This document shows positions 52,901 through 63,646 of a DNA stretch of 64,000 nt, piece after piece. A program made the translations under genes and the position numbers. The notes beneath the pieces were generated by a model. That model was not told the DNA's origin. It saw only the letters and a list, made by a program, of their open reading frames with translations, and did not search any database. The stretch is taken from NCBI RefSeq assembly GCF_001663175.1, contig NZ_CP016033.1, forward strand, positions 2,108,001 to 2,172,000. Direction: 5' to 3'. The stretch is from Erythrobacter neustonensis. Lineage in GTDB: Bacteria; Pseudomonadota; Alphaproteobacteria; Sphingomonadales; Sphingomonadaceae. How positions within the stretch are numbered: position 1 is the stretch's first letter; each line of letters opens with the position of its first letter.

Positions 52901-52916
52901 TGTTTCACGTGAAACA
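52901..52916. promoter_or_regulatory. parS: parS, ParB-binding site
   Basis: The 16 bases TGTTTCACGTGAAACA form a perfect palindrome identical to the bacterial chromosomal parS consensus (TGTTTCACGTGAAACA, known from Bacillus and Caulobacter-type sites). It is in the non-coding gap between dinG and lysK. Such sites are loaded by ParB to start chromosome segregation and are usually near the replication origin. No second copy was seen in this window. Confidence 0.9.
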
Positions 52917-52985
52917 TCCTCTTGGCCGGGATCGCGCCATTGATGCTTGCAAGCCGGCCAAGCTTGCGCGATGGCCCCGGCCATC

Positions 52986-54599
52986 ATGACCATCTCGCAA
53001 GACGCCCTGATCGCCGCAGCATCCAACTCCAAGGCATGGCCCTTTCAGGAGGCCCAGCGCCTTGCCAAGCGCCTGCCGCAAGGCAAGCCCGGCGGGGTCT
53101 TGTTCGAAACCGGCTATGGCCCCTCGGGCCTGCCGCATATCGGGACTTTTCAAGAGGTTCTGCGCACGTCGCTGGTGCGGCGCGCCTATGAAACGCTGAC
53201 CGGCGCGCCCACCCGGCTGGTCGCTTTTTCGGACGATCTCGATGGCCTGCGCAAGGTGCCCGACAACGTCCCCAATCAGGCGATGCTGACCGAGCATCTG
53301 GGCAAGCCTTTGTCGCGTATTCCCGATCCTTTTGAAAAGTTTGAAAGTTTCGCCGCGCATAACAATGCGATGCTGCGCGACTTTCTCGACCGGTTCGGGT
53401 TCGACTATGAATTCGTCAGCTCTTCGGACTGCTACAACAGCGGCATGTTCGACGATGCCCTGCGCGGGGTGCTCTCCAACTTCGGCGCGATCCTCGACAT
53501 CATGCTGCCGACGCTGGGCGAAGAACGCCGCCGCACCTATTCGCCGATCATGCCGATCAGCCCGGCGACCGGTGCGGTGCTGCAGGTGCCGATCGAAGTC
53601 GTTGATGCGCAAGGCGGGATTATCCGCTTCACCGACGAGGATGGCCGCATTGTCGAGCAATCCGCGCTGGGCGGCATGGCCAAGTGCCAGTGGAAGGTCG
53701 ACTGGGCGATGCGCTGGGTGGCGCTGGGCGTCGATTACGAGATGTATGGCAAGGATCTGACCGATAGCGGCATCCAGTCGGGCAAGATCGCCCGCGTGCT
53801 AGGCGGGCACAAGCCCGAAGGATTGATCTACGAGCTGTTCCTCGATGCCAAGGGCGAAAAGATCAGCAAATCCAAAGGCAACGGCCTCTCGATCGAGCAA
53901 TGGCTCGAATATGGCAGCCCCGAAAGCCTGGCCTATTACATCTTCGCCAATCCCAAGAGCGCCAAGCAACTGCACGCCGGCGTAATCCCCAAGGCGGTCG
54001 ACGATTACTGGCAGTTCCGCGGTGCGATCCCGGCGCAGGACGCGGACAAGCGGCTGGGCAATCCGGTGTGGCATCTGCTGCGGGTGAACGAAGCGCAGCA
54101 CGGCATCGAAGCGCCGGGCGAGGGCGATACGCTGCCCGTGCCTTTCAGCCTGCTGCTCAATCTCGTAGGGGTTCTGGGTGCCGGTGCGACGCGCGAGGCG
54201 GTGTGGTCCTACCTTGGCAATTATGTCGAGAATGCAGATCCGGCCGCGCACCCCGCGCTCGACGCGCTGGTGGGCCGCGCGCTTGCCTACAACCGCGACT
54301 TCGTTGCCCCGACGCTCGAAAAGCGCGCGCCGGTGGGCGGTGAAATCGCGGCATTGCAGGCACTTGATGCAGCGCTTGAAGCCGCCGACCCTGCGACCAG
54401 CGCGGAGGATCTGCAGACCATCGTCTACGAAATCGGCAAGGTCGAGGAGTTCGGTTTCGCCTCTTTGCGCGACTGGTTCAAGGCGCTCTACGAAACCCTG
54501 CTCGGCAGCGAACAGGGCCCGCGCATGGGCAGCTTCATCGCGCTCTACGGCATCGCCCCCACCCGCACGCTGATTGCCGAGGCGCTCGCCAAGGTATAG
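52986..54599 (+). CDS. lysK: Class I lysyl-tRNA synthetase
   Basis: Charges tRNA-Lys using the Rossmann-fold class I catalyst, the form found in archaea and alphaproteobacteria in place of the common class II enzyme. The 537-residue product has the HIGT signature at 51-54 (GYGPSGLPHIGTFQEV) and the KISKS loop at 292-296 (KGEKISKSKGNG). The C-terminal helical domain closes with LYGIAPTRTLIAEALAKV. The ATG at 52986 is preferred; ATG 52971 and TTG 52947 are in frame. No class II enzyme is visible. Confidence 0.95.
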   Translation: MTISQDALIAAASNSKAWPFQEAQRLAKRLPQGKPGGVLFETGYGPSGLPHIGTFQEVLRTSLVRRAYETLTGAPTRLVAFSDDLDGLRKVPDNVPNQAMLTEHLGKPLSRIPDPFEKFESFAAHNNAMLRDFLDRFGFDYEFVSSSDCYNSGMFDDALRGVLSNFGAILDIMLPTLGEERRRTYSPIMPISPATGAVLQVPIEVVDAQGGIIRFTDEDGRIVEQSALGGMAKCQWKVDWAMRWVALGVDYEMYGKDLTDSGIQSGKIARVLGGHKPEGLIYELFLDAKGEKISKSKGNGLSIEQWLEYGSPESLAYYIFANPKSAKQLHAGVIPKAVDDYWQFRGAIPAQDADKRLGNPVWHLLRVNEAQHGIEAPGEGDTLPVPFSLLLNLVGVLGAGATREAVWSYLGNYVENADPAAHPALDALVGRALAYNRDFVAPTLEKRAPVGGEIAALQALDAALEAADPATSAEDLQTIVYEIGKVEEFGFASLRDWFKALYETLLGSEQGPRMGSFIALYGIAPTRTLIAEALAKV

Positions 54600-54652
54600 T
54601 CGCAGCCCGCGCCAAGTGACTGTTTCCTTGCCATAAGCGGACTGACATTCGA

Positions 54653-55327
54653 TCAGCCGAATGCGCGGGTGCGATACCACTTGGTGACGATGTATTTGCT
54701 GCCCGCGATCACCGGGAGGCCGGCATGGAGCGTGGCCTCGTTCGGGGTGCCGTCGGGAAGGGCATTGTTCCAGAGCAGCAGCGCGCCGGGCGTCGGTTCG
54801 ATTTCCAGACTCTGCAGCGTGAAGGCGGTCGCGCCGCCAGCTTCCACCGCGTTGAGATAGGCCATCGCGGTCCAACTACGCTGCCCCCCACGCGCTGCCT
54901 CCATCGGCCAGTAGCTTTCCGAGGTGTAGAACCAGTCGTTGTGCGGTTTGAACTCCTGCCCCGGCGTATAGCGCTGGCCCTGTAGCGGTTCTCCGATAGG
55001 CGACGGCAATCCAATCAGCGCATCGATCCGTGCCGACACCTGCGCCGTGAGCGGATGCTGCGGGTCGAGATCGGCGGAGAAGGAGGTACGATAACCGCTG
55101 TCGTAGTCCATTTCGTGCAAGCCCGAAGGGCGCGCGGCGGCATCGATCATCCGGCAAAGCTGCGCGCATTCATGGTCCGCCAGAAAGTCGCCGACTGCGA
55201 ACAGCGCGATTGCCGGCGCGGCAATGCGATGAACCGCGGCATTGTCGGCGAGCCGCGCGCACACCGACGCGCCAAGCGATCGCAGCGCTTCCTGATCGGG
55301 AACAGCAGAGAGCGAATGCGCAGTCAT
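54653..55327 (-). CDS. 2OG-Fe(II) oxygenase (prolyl 4-hydroxylase-like)
   Basis: The product has 224 residues. Iron ligands are His129 and Asp131 (EFKPHNDWF) and His201 (ATLHAGLPV); Lys211 or Lys216 (KYIVTKWYR) would bind the 2-oxoglutarate carboxylate. The first 45 residues form a helical lead-in. Alphaproteobacterial members with this layout hydroxylate Pro residues or Asp of an unknown protein, so the target is open. ATG 55327 has AGG at proper distance; the frame runs upstream to 55372. Confidence 0.85.
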   Translation of the reverse strand: MTAHSLSAVPDQEALRSLGASVCARLADNAAVHRIAAPAIALFAVGDFLADHECAQLCRMIDAAARPSGLHEMDYDSGYRTSFSADLDPQHPLTAQVSARIDALIGLPSPIGEPLQGQRYTPGQEFKPHNDWFYTSESYWPMEAARGGQRSWTAMAYLNAVEAGGATAFTLQSLEIEPTPGALLLWNNALPDGTPNEATLHAGLPVIAGSKYIVTKWYRTRAFG

Positions 55328-55431
55328 CGCGACCTCGGTAGCAATCGGTTGCAGCCGTGCAAGTATCGCCATTGCAGCCGCGTAGAGCGATGCTAGGCTT
55401 GCCGGATCGGTCGATCATGGGAGGGACGGGA

Positions 55432-55989
55432 ATGCACAATCACGCTGCAGGGAAATACACAGGGTTCGCGATGCTGCTGCATTGGCTGATCGCGGTGCTT
55501 GTCATTGTCAGCTGGCGGATTGCCGAAGGCGCCGAAGGCGCGGCCACGCGGGAGGCGCGGGGCGAGATCATGGCCAACCACTTTGCGATCGGCGTGGTGA
55601 TCTTCGCCGTGGTCGCGGTGCGGCTGATCTGGCGTCTGATGAACCCCCCGCCGCCCGCGCCCGCAGGCCACAAGGGCTGGGAGCGCACGCTGGCGCGGAT
55701 CGTCCATACCGCGTTTTACGTGCTGCTGCTGGCAATGCCGATCGCCGGCTGGATCGCGATGTCGAGCTTCGGCAACCGGATCAGCGTCTGGGGCCTGTTC
55801 GAATTGCCGCGGCTTCCGGTGCCGATCAACCAGGCGCTGGGCGAGCAGATTTTCGAGCTTCACGCGCTGGCCGGAACCACCTTGCTGATCCTGATTGTGG
55901 TCCACGCGCTGGGCGCGCTCAAGCATACGATCATCGACAAGGACGGCACGCTGTTCCGGATGCTGCCGTTCGGCCGGGTGCGCGGCTGA
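55432..55989 (+). CDS. Cytochrome b561-like membrane protein
   Basis: A 185-residue protein with four transmembrane helices, spanning about 12-30, 48-68, 88-108 and 140-162. Candidate heme b ligands are His17 (LLHWL), His50 (ANHFAIG), His92 (IVHTAFY), His144 (ELHALAG) and His158 (VVHALGA). Such proteins shuttle electrons between quinol and periplasmic partners. ATG 55432 has GGAGGG ahead. The strong hairpin after it belongs mainly to the opposing RcnB-like gene. It is 104 bases from the divergent oxygenase. Confidence 0.88.
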   Translation: MHNHAAGKYTGFAMLLHWLIAVLVIVSWRIAEGAEGAATREARGEIMANHFAIGVVIFAVVAVRLIWRLMNPPPPAPAGHKGWERTLARIVHTAFYVLLLAMPIAGWIAMSSFGNRISVWGLFELPRLPVPINQALGEQIFELHALAGTTLLILIVVHALGALKHTIIDKDGTLFRMLPFGRVRG

Positions 55990-56017
55990 ACCCAATCTGT
56001 CTTGCAGAAACGAAAAA

Positions 56018-56041
56018 CCCCGCCGGATCGCTCCGGCGGGG
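56018..56041 (-). terminator. Terminator between cytochrome b561 and RcnB-like genes
   Basis: CCCCGCCGGA at 56018-56027 pairs perfectly with TCCGGCGGGG at 56032-56041 around a four-base loop. Leftward, the stem is followed by five T (AAAAA at 56013-56017 on the plus strand), so it is chiefly the terminator of the leftward gene; rightward it gives only weak T. The two genes converge on it. Confidence 0.85.
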
Positions 56042-56064
56042 TATCTTCTGTTACGGGTGGAGAC

Positions 56065-57042
56065 CTACCAGAAGAAATTCTCGATCGCGTCTACGACCTC
56101 GCCGGTGTAGATATCGACGAGCAGGACATCGTCATAATACCTAACCCACTGGTACGGGCCGTAGGCCGGGGGCAGGCGATAGGCCCACGGATCGTTGATG
56201 AAGTACCGCGGCTGGAAGAACAGGCTGTCCAAATAGAAGCCGATGTTCACCCGGTTGTAGCGGTAATTGCGGAACGGTGCATAGTAGGCGCCCGGGCGGA
56301 AAATGCGGACATTGCTGCGACGGTAATCGTACCAGTTGTAGGTCCGGTTGTTGCGCCAGCCATTATCCCAGCGCCGGAAATCGCGGTTATCCCAGCCCTG
56401 GCGGCCGTTGTAACCCCACCGCCAGTCATTCTGCCGCCAGTTGCGACGGTCGGCCCGCCGATCGTCGCGACGATCGTCCCGCCAGCCATCGCGGCGCCCG
56501 TCGCGCCAGCCGTCGCGCTGCTCGACCCGCGTATCGCGGCGATCGCGCTGCCATGCATCACGGCCGGTCACGACGCGATCCTGCACCCGCTCGGCACGGC
56601 GATCGCCGCGCTGTTCGATCCGGCCCGCACGCACGTCGCCGCGCTGCTCGATGCGGTCGGCACGGGCTTCGGCCCGCTGTTCGACCCGCCGGGCGGCGAC
56701 ATCGCGGCCGCGCCGTTCAAGCCGATCGGCCTGCTGCTCGCCGCGCCGCTCGACGCGGACGGCCTGCTGTTCGGCGCGCCGGTCAACCTGCCGGGCACGC
56801 TGTTCGCTGCGCTGATCAATCCGCCGTGCCTGCTGTGCTGCTTGGACGCGGCGGGTCATTTCCTGATTGTAGGCTCGCTGCGGCGCGGCGCGTTCTGCGC
56901 GGGGCTCTTGCCGCTCTGCACGCGGGCGGTCACGCTGGCCGGGATTATCGGCAGCCTGCGCCGGAATTGCAAAGGTGAGGGCAGCAGCAAGCGCGACCAG
57001 CGATCCGCCGGTACGAGCCAAGGGGGCAAAAATTCTATTCAT
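56065..57042 (-). CDS. RcnB-like periplasmic protein with a long Arg/Gln/Glu-rich repeat
   Basis: The product is 325 residues with a signal peptide cut near AQA at about residue 30. From about 32 to 190 it is a low-complexity region of R-x-x-R-x-E-Q-R style repeats (for example ARADRIEQRGDVRAGRIEQR), followed by Arg/Trp/Asn-rich sequence. The last 90 residues are the RcnB domain: YYAPFRNYRYNRVNIGFYLDSL, YGPYQWVRYYDDVLLVDIYTGEVV. RcnB maintains nickel/cobalt homeostasis in E. coli, but homologues of this kind have no proven metal. GGAGG precedes ATG 57042. It may be a structural or nucleic acid/anion-binding element. Confidence 0.72.
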   Translation of the reverse strand: MNRIFAPLARTGGSLVALAAALTFAIPAQAADNPGQRDRPRAERQEPRAERAAPQRAYNQEMTRRVQAAQQARRIDQRSEQRARQVDRRAEQQAVRVERRGEQQADRLERRGRDVAARRVEQRAEARADRIEQRGDVRAGRIEQRGDRRAERVQDRVVTGRDAWQRDRRDTRVEQRDGWRDGRRDGWRDDRRDDRRADRRNWRQNDWRWGYNGRQGWDNRDFRRWDNGWRNNRTYNWYDYRRSNVRIFRPGAYYAPFRNYRYNRVNIGFYLDSLFFQPRYFINDPWAYRLPPAYGPYQWVRYYDDVLLVDIYTGEVVDAIENFFW

Positions 57043-57220
57043 GGCAAGTGCCTCCAAAATTCGCCAGCCCACCACAGGCTTCCTGAGATGAACCCCCAAT
57101 AGACCTGGCAGACTGTCGCGCGGATGAACCGGACCGCCGATGTTCAGAAAAATTGCGCCTACCCTGAATATTTTTGGTCAAGCTTGACGCGGACAATGCA
57201 GCCGACAAAGGCTGCGCCCC

Positions 57221-57808
57221 ATGTTCGACACGCTTGATGCCGCATTGGCCGACTGCCGCAACCGCCTGATTCGCGCACCGCGCGATCGCAAGGCGCCGAT
57301 GCATACCCCGGTGATCATCACGGGCGATGTGGATGCGCGGGTGATGGTGCTGCGCGCGTTCGACCCCGCCGCATGGACTCTTCGCCTGCACACAGATGTG
57401 CGCGCGCCCAAGGCACAGGTGATCGCAGGCGATCCGCGGGTCGCGGTGCTGTTCTATGACAAGGGCGCCAAGATCCAGGTCCGTGCACGTGGCACGGGCG
57501 TGATCGCAAGCGAGGGTGACGAGGTCGAAGCCGCGTGGGCGGCCAGCACGAACTTTGCGCGCCGCTGCTATCTTGGCGAAGGGCCGGGGGCGGCATCGGA
57601 TGTGCCGACATCAGGCCTTCCGGCAGAGTTCGAGCGGACCGAACCCGATGATGCCCAGCTTTTGCCCGCCCGCGAGAACTTCGCCTTGCTCAAGATCACG
57701 CTGACGACGCTCGATTGGCTTTACCTTGCGCACACCGGGCATGTGCGCGCGCAATTCGCGCGCAAGGATGCGGCGGCGGCGTGGGAGGGGCGCTGGGTTT
57801 CGCCCTAA
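57221..57808 (+). CDS. Pyridoxamine 5'-phosphate oxidase-like flavin protein
   Basis: A 195-residue protein of the PNPOx-like split-barrel class. The strand-loop-strand ARVMVLRAFDPAAWTLRLHTDVRAPKAQVI and AVLFYDKGAKIQVRARGTG, then the Trp/Tyr-rich LDWLYLAHTGHVRAQFARKD, are typical of FMN-binding proteins related to general stress and PNPO enzymes, not the PLP biosynthetic PdxH itself. Partner reaction unknown. It is divergent from the RcnB-like gene with 178 bases between starts; no clear operator is seen there. Confidence 0.84.
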   Translation: MFDTLDAALADCRNRLIRAPRDRKAPMHTPVIITGDVDARVMVLRAFDPAAWTLRLHTDVRAPKAQVIAGDPRVAVLFYDKGAKIQVRARGTGVIASEGDEVEAAWAASTNFARRCYLGEGPGAASDVPTSGLPAEFERTEPDDAQLLPARENFALLKITLTTLDWLYLAHTGHVRAQFARKDAAAAWEGRWVSP

Positions 57809-57814
57809 CGTGCC

Positions 57815-58489
57815 TCAGGCGGCTGCCGCGATGCCGACCACGGACGGGGAGGGCGCAGGCAACAGCTTGATTTCCTCGATGTCGCTTGCGGGCACGACGT
57901 GGTCTTCCCCGCGCGCCATTGCGACGCGCAGCGCGCGCCGGGCCAGCGCGGCGAGATGCGTGCGATCCTCGGGTGCGTGGGCGGCAGCGACACCAAAGCG
58001 GACCGATAGCGGCGCGCCACCGCCGTCATGCCCGAAACGCAGCTTTGCAAGCCGGCGGCGCAGGCGATCGGCGATCCTTACCGCGGCACGCTCGTCCGCG
58101 CCCGCAACGTCGATCGTGAAGTCGTATCCCTTGCCTATCGCGAACCGGTCGTTCTGCCGCAGGCCCGCGCGCAGCACCTGCGCGATGTGGTCGCGCACCT
58201 GTTCGCGGAGCGGATGGTCCGAAGCATGGAAAGAAGACGAGTGGTGCTCGACCTGCCCGTGCAGCACCGCGCGTGAGCGTGCGCGCATGGCGTGGCGGCG
58301 CGCGGCAAGATCGATCGTGCGGGTCAGCGTTTCGGGTTTGAGCAGATCGTGGATCAGTTCGGCTGAACGGCCGCGGTGCTGACCGCTGCGATGATGGGCC
58401 ACGCGCTGCCCGGCCCATATGCCGCCCGCCAGACAGATTGCGCCCGCCAGCGATGCCACTTCGAGTGGCACCTCGATTCCCAAGAACAT
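57815..58489 (-). CDS. Degenerate GGDEF-domain membrane protein
   Basis: A protein of 224 residues. One membrane helix at about 10-26 precedes a domain that reads like a diguanylate cyclase: an early LTRTIDLAARRHA, REQVRDHIAQVLRAGLRQNDRFAIG, then the strand FTIDVAGADERAAVRIADRLRRRL and SVRFGVAAAHAPEDRTHLAALARRALRVA. The active-site GGDEF position reads GKGYDF, so it should not make c-di-GMP; the allosteric RxxD also seems lost. It might still bind nucleotide or another protein. ATG 58489 chosen; an in-frame start at 58564 exists. Confidence 0.6.
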   Translation of the reverse strand: MFLGIEVPLEVASLAGAICLAGGIWAGQRVAHHRSGQHRGRSAELIHDLLKPETLTRTIDLAARRHAMRARSRAVLHGQVEHHSSSFHASDHPLREQVRDHIAQVLRAGLRQNDRFAIGKGYDFTIDVAGADERAAVRIADRLRRRLAKLRFGHDGGGAPLSVRFGVAAAHAPEDRTHLAALARRALRVAMARGEDHVVPASDIEEIKLLPAPSPSVVGIAAAA

Positions 58490-58589
58490 GCCCCGTGCCC
58501 CTTTTTGCAACTTATGTTGTCTCTTGGGGAATGACGTAGCTCTGCTTAAAAATTCGTAAAGCATTAAATTGGCCGTCGGGCAGAGGCGG

Positions 58590-58620
58590 GGGTGAGCCTG
58601 CCGCCTGGCAAGGCCCACCC
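58590..58620 (-). terminator. Possible ettA terminator hairpin
   Basis: GGGTGAGCC at 58590-58598 can pair with GGCCCACCC at 58612-58620 (read leftward, nine pairs including one G-U) just after the ettA stop. There is no T run, so it may be a weak or factor-dependent stop. Confidence 0.35.
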
Positions 58621-58629
58621 GGCGCCCGC

Positions 58630-60303
<1,674 letters not shown>

Positions 60304-60421
60304 CGGATGGGTCCTTCGGATCGTGGTATCTGGGTTGTCGGTTTGGGCGTGCAGATAGGGAAGGGGAGAAGGAAGGGCAAGCGGCTAGACTTGGCGCCTT
60401 GCGCCCGATAGCACCGGCCCC

Positions 60422-61831
60422 ATGATCAGAACCCTTGCCGCGCTCGGCGCGATGACGCTCGCCATCCCCGCTCTGGCCAACCCGCTGCCCACGCTTGCCG
60501 AAGCGGCCGATGCGGCCCATCGCGGTGACACGATCGCCTGGGATTTCCTCGAGGGCATCACTACCGAAGTCGGTCCGCGTCAGGCCGGGACCGAGGCCGA
60601 GGCGCGCGGGCGCGCATGGGCTGTGGCATGGCTCAAGGCCAATGGCTTTGCCAATGTCGCCGACGAGCCGTTCATGATGGACACCTGGGTGCCCGGCGAT
60701 ATCGCCCGCGCGCGGATCACCGCGCCGTTTGCGCAGGATCTTGCGGTGCTCCCTCTGGGCGACAGTGCCGCGACGCCTGTTGGCGGGATCGAAGCTGAAG
60801 TGGTCTATTTCCGCACCGTGGATGATCTGCGCGCGGCGCCCGCGGGCAGTCTGAAGGGCAAGATCGCGTTCATCAGTCATGCCATGTCGCGGACCCAGGA
60901 TGGCAGCCAATATGGCTTTGCCGGGCCGGCGCGCTGGGTCGGCGCGGGGATCGCGGCGAGCAAGGGGGCGCTGGCAACCGTGATCAAATCGGTCGGAACC
61001 GATCACCATCGCAACCCCCACACCGGCGGCACCGACTTCCCCGACGGCGTGAAGCCCACTCCGGCAGGCGCGTTGAGCCTGCCCGATGCCGCAAATCTCG
61101 AACGCATGTTCGCGCGCGCTGCGGGCAAGCCGATCAGGATGAAGCTGGAATTGAACCCTCGCCGCCTTGGCCGCACGCAAAGCGGCAATGTGGTGGGCGA
61201 GATTGTCGGTCGCAATCCGTCGCTCCCGCCGGTGCTGCTGGCCTGCCATATCGACAGCTGGTGGAATTCGCCAGGCGCCTTCGATGATGGCGCGGGCTGC
61301 GCGATCATCGCGGCGGCCGCACGCAATGCCGCGCGCGCCGGTCAGCCGCTGCGCACGATCCGCGTGCTGATGGCGGGCGCAGAGGAAGTCGGGTTGTTCG
61401 GCTCGGTCGCCTACAGCAAGGCGCACATCGACGAACCGATCGCGGTCGGCCTCGAAAGCGATTTCGGCGCGGACAGGATCTGGCGCTTCGACAGCAATTT
61501 CCGCGAGACCAACCCCGCGCTGCACAAGAAGATCGCCGCCGCGGTTGCGCGCTTCGGGGTGTCGGCTGGAACGGATGTCGCAACCGGCGGGGCTGACATC
61601 AACATCGTGCGGGACCAGAAGGGCGCGCTGATCGATCTTCAGCAGGACGGCACGCGCTATTTCGACCTGCACCACACGCCGGACGATACGCTCGACAAGA
61701 TCGACATCGTCCAGCTTCGCCAGAACGTGGCGGTGTGGACTCAGGTTGCCGGTATCCTCGCCAACGAAGAAAGCGCGATCCTGACCGGCGGCGTCGTGCC
61801 GTCCGCGCCGCCGATCATGCAGAACAAGTAA
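60422..61831 (+). CDS. Exported M28 family metallopeptidase
   Basis: The product has 469 residues with a signal peptide (MIRTLAALGAMTLAIPALA, cleaved after about residue 19). The M28 zinc-peptidase core has LLACHIDSWWNSPGAFDDGAG (H and bridging D), MAGAEEVGLFGS (the general-base Glu pair), LESDFGADR and the final His in LHHTPDD. The prodomain and a PA-like insert (residues about 100-200, HAMSRTQDGSQYGFAG) match the carboxypeptidase Q type. Two di-zinc sites look complete. It acts in the periplasm or outside on short peptides. It ends three bases from the MCP gene. Confidence 0.9.
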   Translation: MIRTLAALGAMTLAIPALANPLPTLAEAADAAHRGDTIAWDFLEGITTEVGPRQAGTEAEARGRAWAVAWLKANGFANVADEPFMMDTWVPGDIARARITAPFAQDLAVLPLGDSAATPVGGIEAEVVYFRTVDDLRAAPAGSLKGKIAFISHAMSRTQDGSQYGFAGPARWVGAGIAASKGALATVIKSVGTDHHRNPHTGGTDFPDGVKPTPAGALSLPDAANLERMFARAAGKPIRMKLELNPRRLGRTQSGNVVGEIVGRNPSLPPVLLACHIDSWWNSPGAFDDGAGCAIIAAAARNAARAGQPLRTIRVLMAGAEEVGLFGSVAYSKAHIDEPIAVGLESDFGADRIWRFDSNFRETNPALHKKIAAAVARFGVSAGTDVATGGADINIVRDQKGALIDLQQDGTRYFDLHHTPDDTLDKIDIVQLRQNVAVWTQVAGILANEESAILTGGVVPSAPPIMQNK

Positions 61832-61834
61832 GGA

Positions 61835-63286
61835 TCAGGCCGCGCGGCCCAGCCGCAGATCGATCGGCGCGCCGGCGTGCAGACCGCGTGCGCCAACATC
61901 GAACTGTGCCAACGCGCTGTCGAGCAGGCCCGCCTCGCGCGTGAGCGAGGTGGCAGCGGCAGTGCATTCCTCGGCCATCGCTGCGTTTTGCTGGGTCGAG
62001 CGGTCGAGTTCGCCCACCACGGTGTTGATCTGGGAGAGGTTCTCGGCCTGCATCGCTGCCGAATCCGCAAGCGTCTGGATCGCACCCGACAGCGCGGCGA
62101 TATCGCGCGTGATCGCGGCAAAGGCATCGCCGCTGCGACCCACCAGATCGACCCCGCGATTGACCTGCACCGAACTGGCCGAGATCAGCGCCTTGACCTC
62201 GTCCGCCGCCTCGGCGCAGCGCTGCGCAAGGGCGCGAACCTCGTTGGCGACCACGGCGAAACCCTTGCCCGCTTCGCCCGCACGCGCGGCTTCGACCCCG
62301 GCGTTCAGCGCGAGCAGGTTGGTCTGGAACGAGATGCTTTCGATCACCGCGATGATCGAAGTGATTTCCTGCGACGAGCTTTCGATCTGCTGCATCGCGC
62401 CCACCGCTTCGGACACGATCTGTGTGCCTTCGGTGGCGCGGGTGGTGGTGGCGTTGATCGTGCTGCGCGCGCCCGCGCTGGTCGACGCGCTTTCCTGGAC
62501 GCTGGCGTTGATCGACGCGATCGCGGAGGCGGTCTCTTCGAGATTGGCGGCCTGTTCCTCGGTTCGGCGCGACAGATCGTCGGCGGCCGAACGGATCTCG
62601 GTCGCGCCTGCGCTCATCGACCCCATGCCTGCCATCACCCGGCCCAGCGTCTCGCTCAAGGTTCCCAGCGCGGCGTTGAAATTGTGCTGCACCTGTTCGT
62701 ATTCGGTCGGGAAGCCGTCGATCCGTGCGGTCAGGTCTCCGCCCGATACCTGCGCCAGCGCGGTGCCAAGCTTGTCGCTGACCAGCAGGCGCACGCGTTC
62801 TTCGGAATTGTGGAAATAGCCCGACAGCGCCAGGTCGATATCGAGCAGCGCGATCTTGACCAGGGTGGCCACCTGCCGCGCCTGCGCCCGCCGCCACGGC
62901 AGCATCCCGCGCCAGCCCGGTGCGATGATCGCGGTGATCAACTCGTCGAGCACGAGACCATAGGCACCGACATACCATTTGGGTTCCAGACCGATCCGGG
63001 CATGCACATTGCCGATCCGCGTCGCGCGGTCGTAGAACCGCTGATCGACCCCGTCGCGGAACACCGCCAGCCAGTGTTCGGCCTGCATCGCCTTGGCGCG
63101 GTCCATCTGCTGCGGGCTATCGAAATGCGCCGACAGTTCGCGGCGCGAGGCAATGACCCGGTAAAACCCGTCGAGCGCTTCGTCGAGCCGCCGTTTCAAT
63201 GCGCGGCCCACGCCGGTCAGGACACCTTGCCGCACATCGGCAAGGCCATAGTAATCAAGGCGCTCTTTGAGCGGATCGATAGCCAT
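61835..63286 (-). CDS. Globin-coupled methyl-accepting chemotaxis protein (HemAT type)
   Basis: A soluble chemoreceptor, 483 residues. Residues 1-170 are a sensor globin with the proximal heme His95 in [19 protein letters not shown]; this binds O2 and mediates aerotaxis in HemAT. HAMP-like helices follow (about 180-245, [19 protein letters not shown]), then the signalling domain with hairpin tip [42 protein letters not shown]. No transmembrane helix is present. It sits behind a small gene and cheW, so all three are probably made together. Confidence 0.93.
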   Translation of the reverse strand: MAIDPLKERLDYYGLADVRQGVLTGVGRALKRRLDEALDGFYRVIASRRELSAHFDSPQQMDRAKAMQAEHWLAVFRDGVDQRFYDRATRIGNVHARIGLEPKWYVGAYGLVLDELITAIIAPGWRGMLPWRRAQARQVATLVKIALLDIDLALSGYFHNSEERVRLLVSDKLGTALAQVSGGDLTARIDGFPTEYEQVQHNFNAALGTLSETLGRVMAGMGSMSAGATEIRSAADDLSRRTEEQAANLEETASAIASINASVQESASTSAGARSTINATTTRATEGTQIVSEAVGAMQQIESSSQEITSIIAVIESISFQTNLLALNAGVEAARAGEAGKGFAVVANEVRALAQRCAEAADEVKALISASSVQVNRGVDLVGRSGDAFAAITRDIAALSGAIQTLADSAAMQAENLSQINTVVGELDRSTQQNAAMAEECTAAATSLTREAGLLDSALAQFDVGARGLHAGAPIDLRLGRAA

Positions 63287-63334
63287 AACGGCACTCCTGC
63301 ATGTCGAATGGGCGCGACCCCGGGGTGGGTGAAT

Positions 63335-63646
63335 TCAATGGCTGGCCACACGCTCGAGCGCATTGCGCAGATCGCCGAGCCGGATCGCGGCGACCGCGGC
63401 AGCGGGGTCGCGCGCGGCGAGCACATCGGCCATTTCGCGCAGCGACTGCGCAAGCCGGTCGATCTGTTGCAGTTGCACCAGATGCTTCCCGGCCACCGCA
63501 GGATCGCTGCACAGCACGATCCCGAAGGTCTCGGCATCCTCGGCAAACCGGCCGAGCCGCGCGGAAATCGCATCGAGCAGCGCCGCCGAATGGGGCGCGG
63601 TGCCGCGCGGCACGTGGTCGGCGGATCGAGCGTGCGGCATCGTCAC
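63335..63646 (-). CDS. Small helical protein in the chemotaxis operon
   Basis: The product is 103 residues: MTMPHARSADHVPRG, then long helices (AALLDAISARLGRFAEDAETF, LVQLQQIDRLAQSLREMADVL, LGDLRNALERVASH). It has no CheW or CheY pattern and no family I recognise. Its ATG overlaps the cheW stop by four bases, and the globin chemoreceptor gene begins 48 bases on. It could be an adaptor or coiled-coil partner of the receptor; nothing proves that. Confidence 0.65.
   Translation of the reverse strand: MTMPHARSADHVPRGTAPHSAALLDAISARLGRFAEDAETFGIVLCSDPAVAGKHLVQLQQIDRLAQSLREMADVLAARDPAAAVAAIRLGDLRNALERVASH

Noticed and set aside
52766..53032. 88-codon minus-strand frame across the parS region
   Set aside because: It spans the palindrome and the lysK start, has no family match and no ribosome site.
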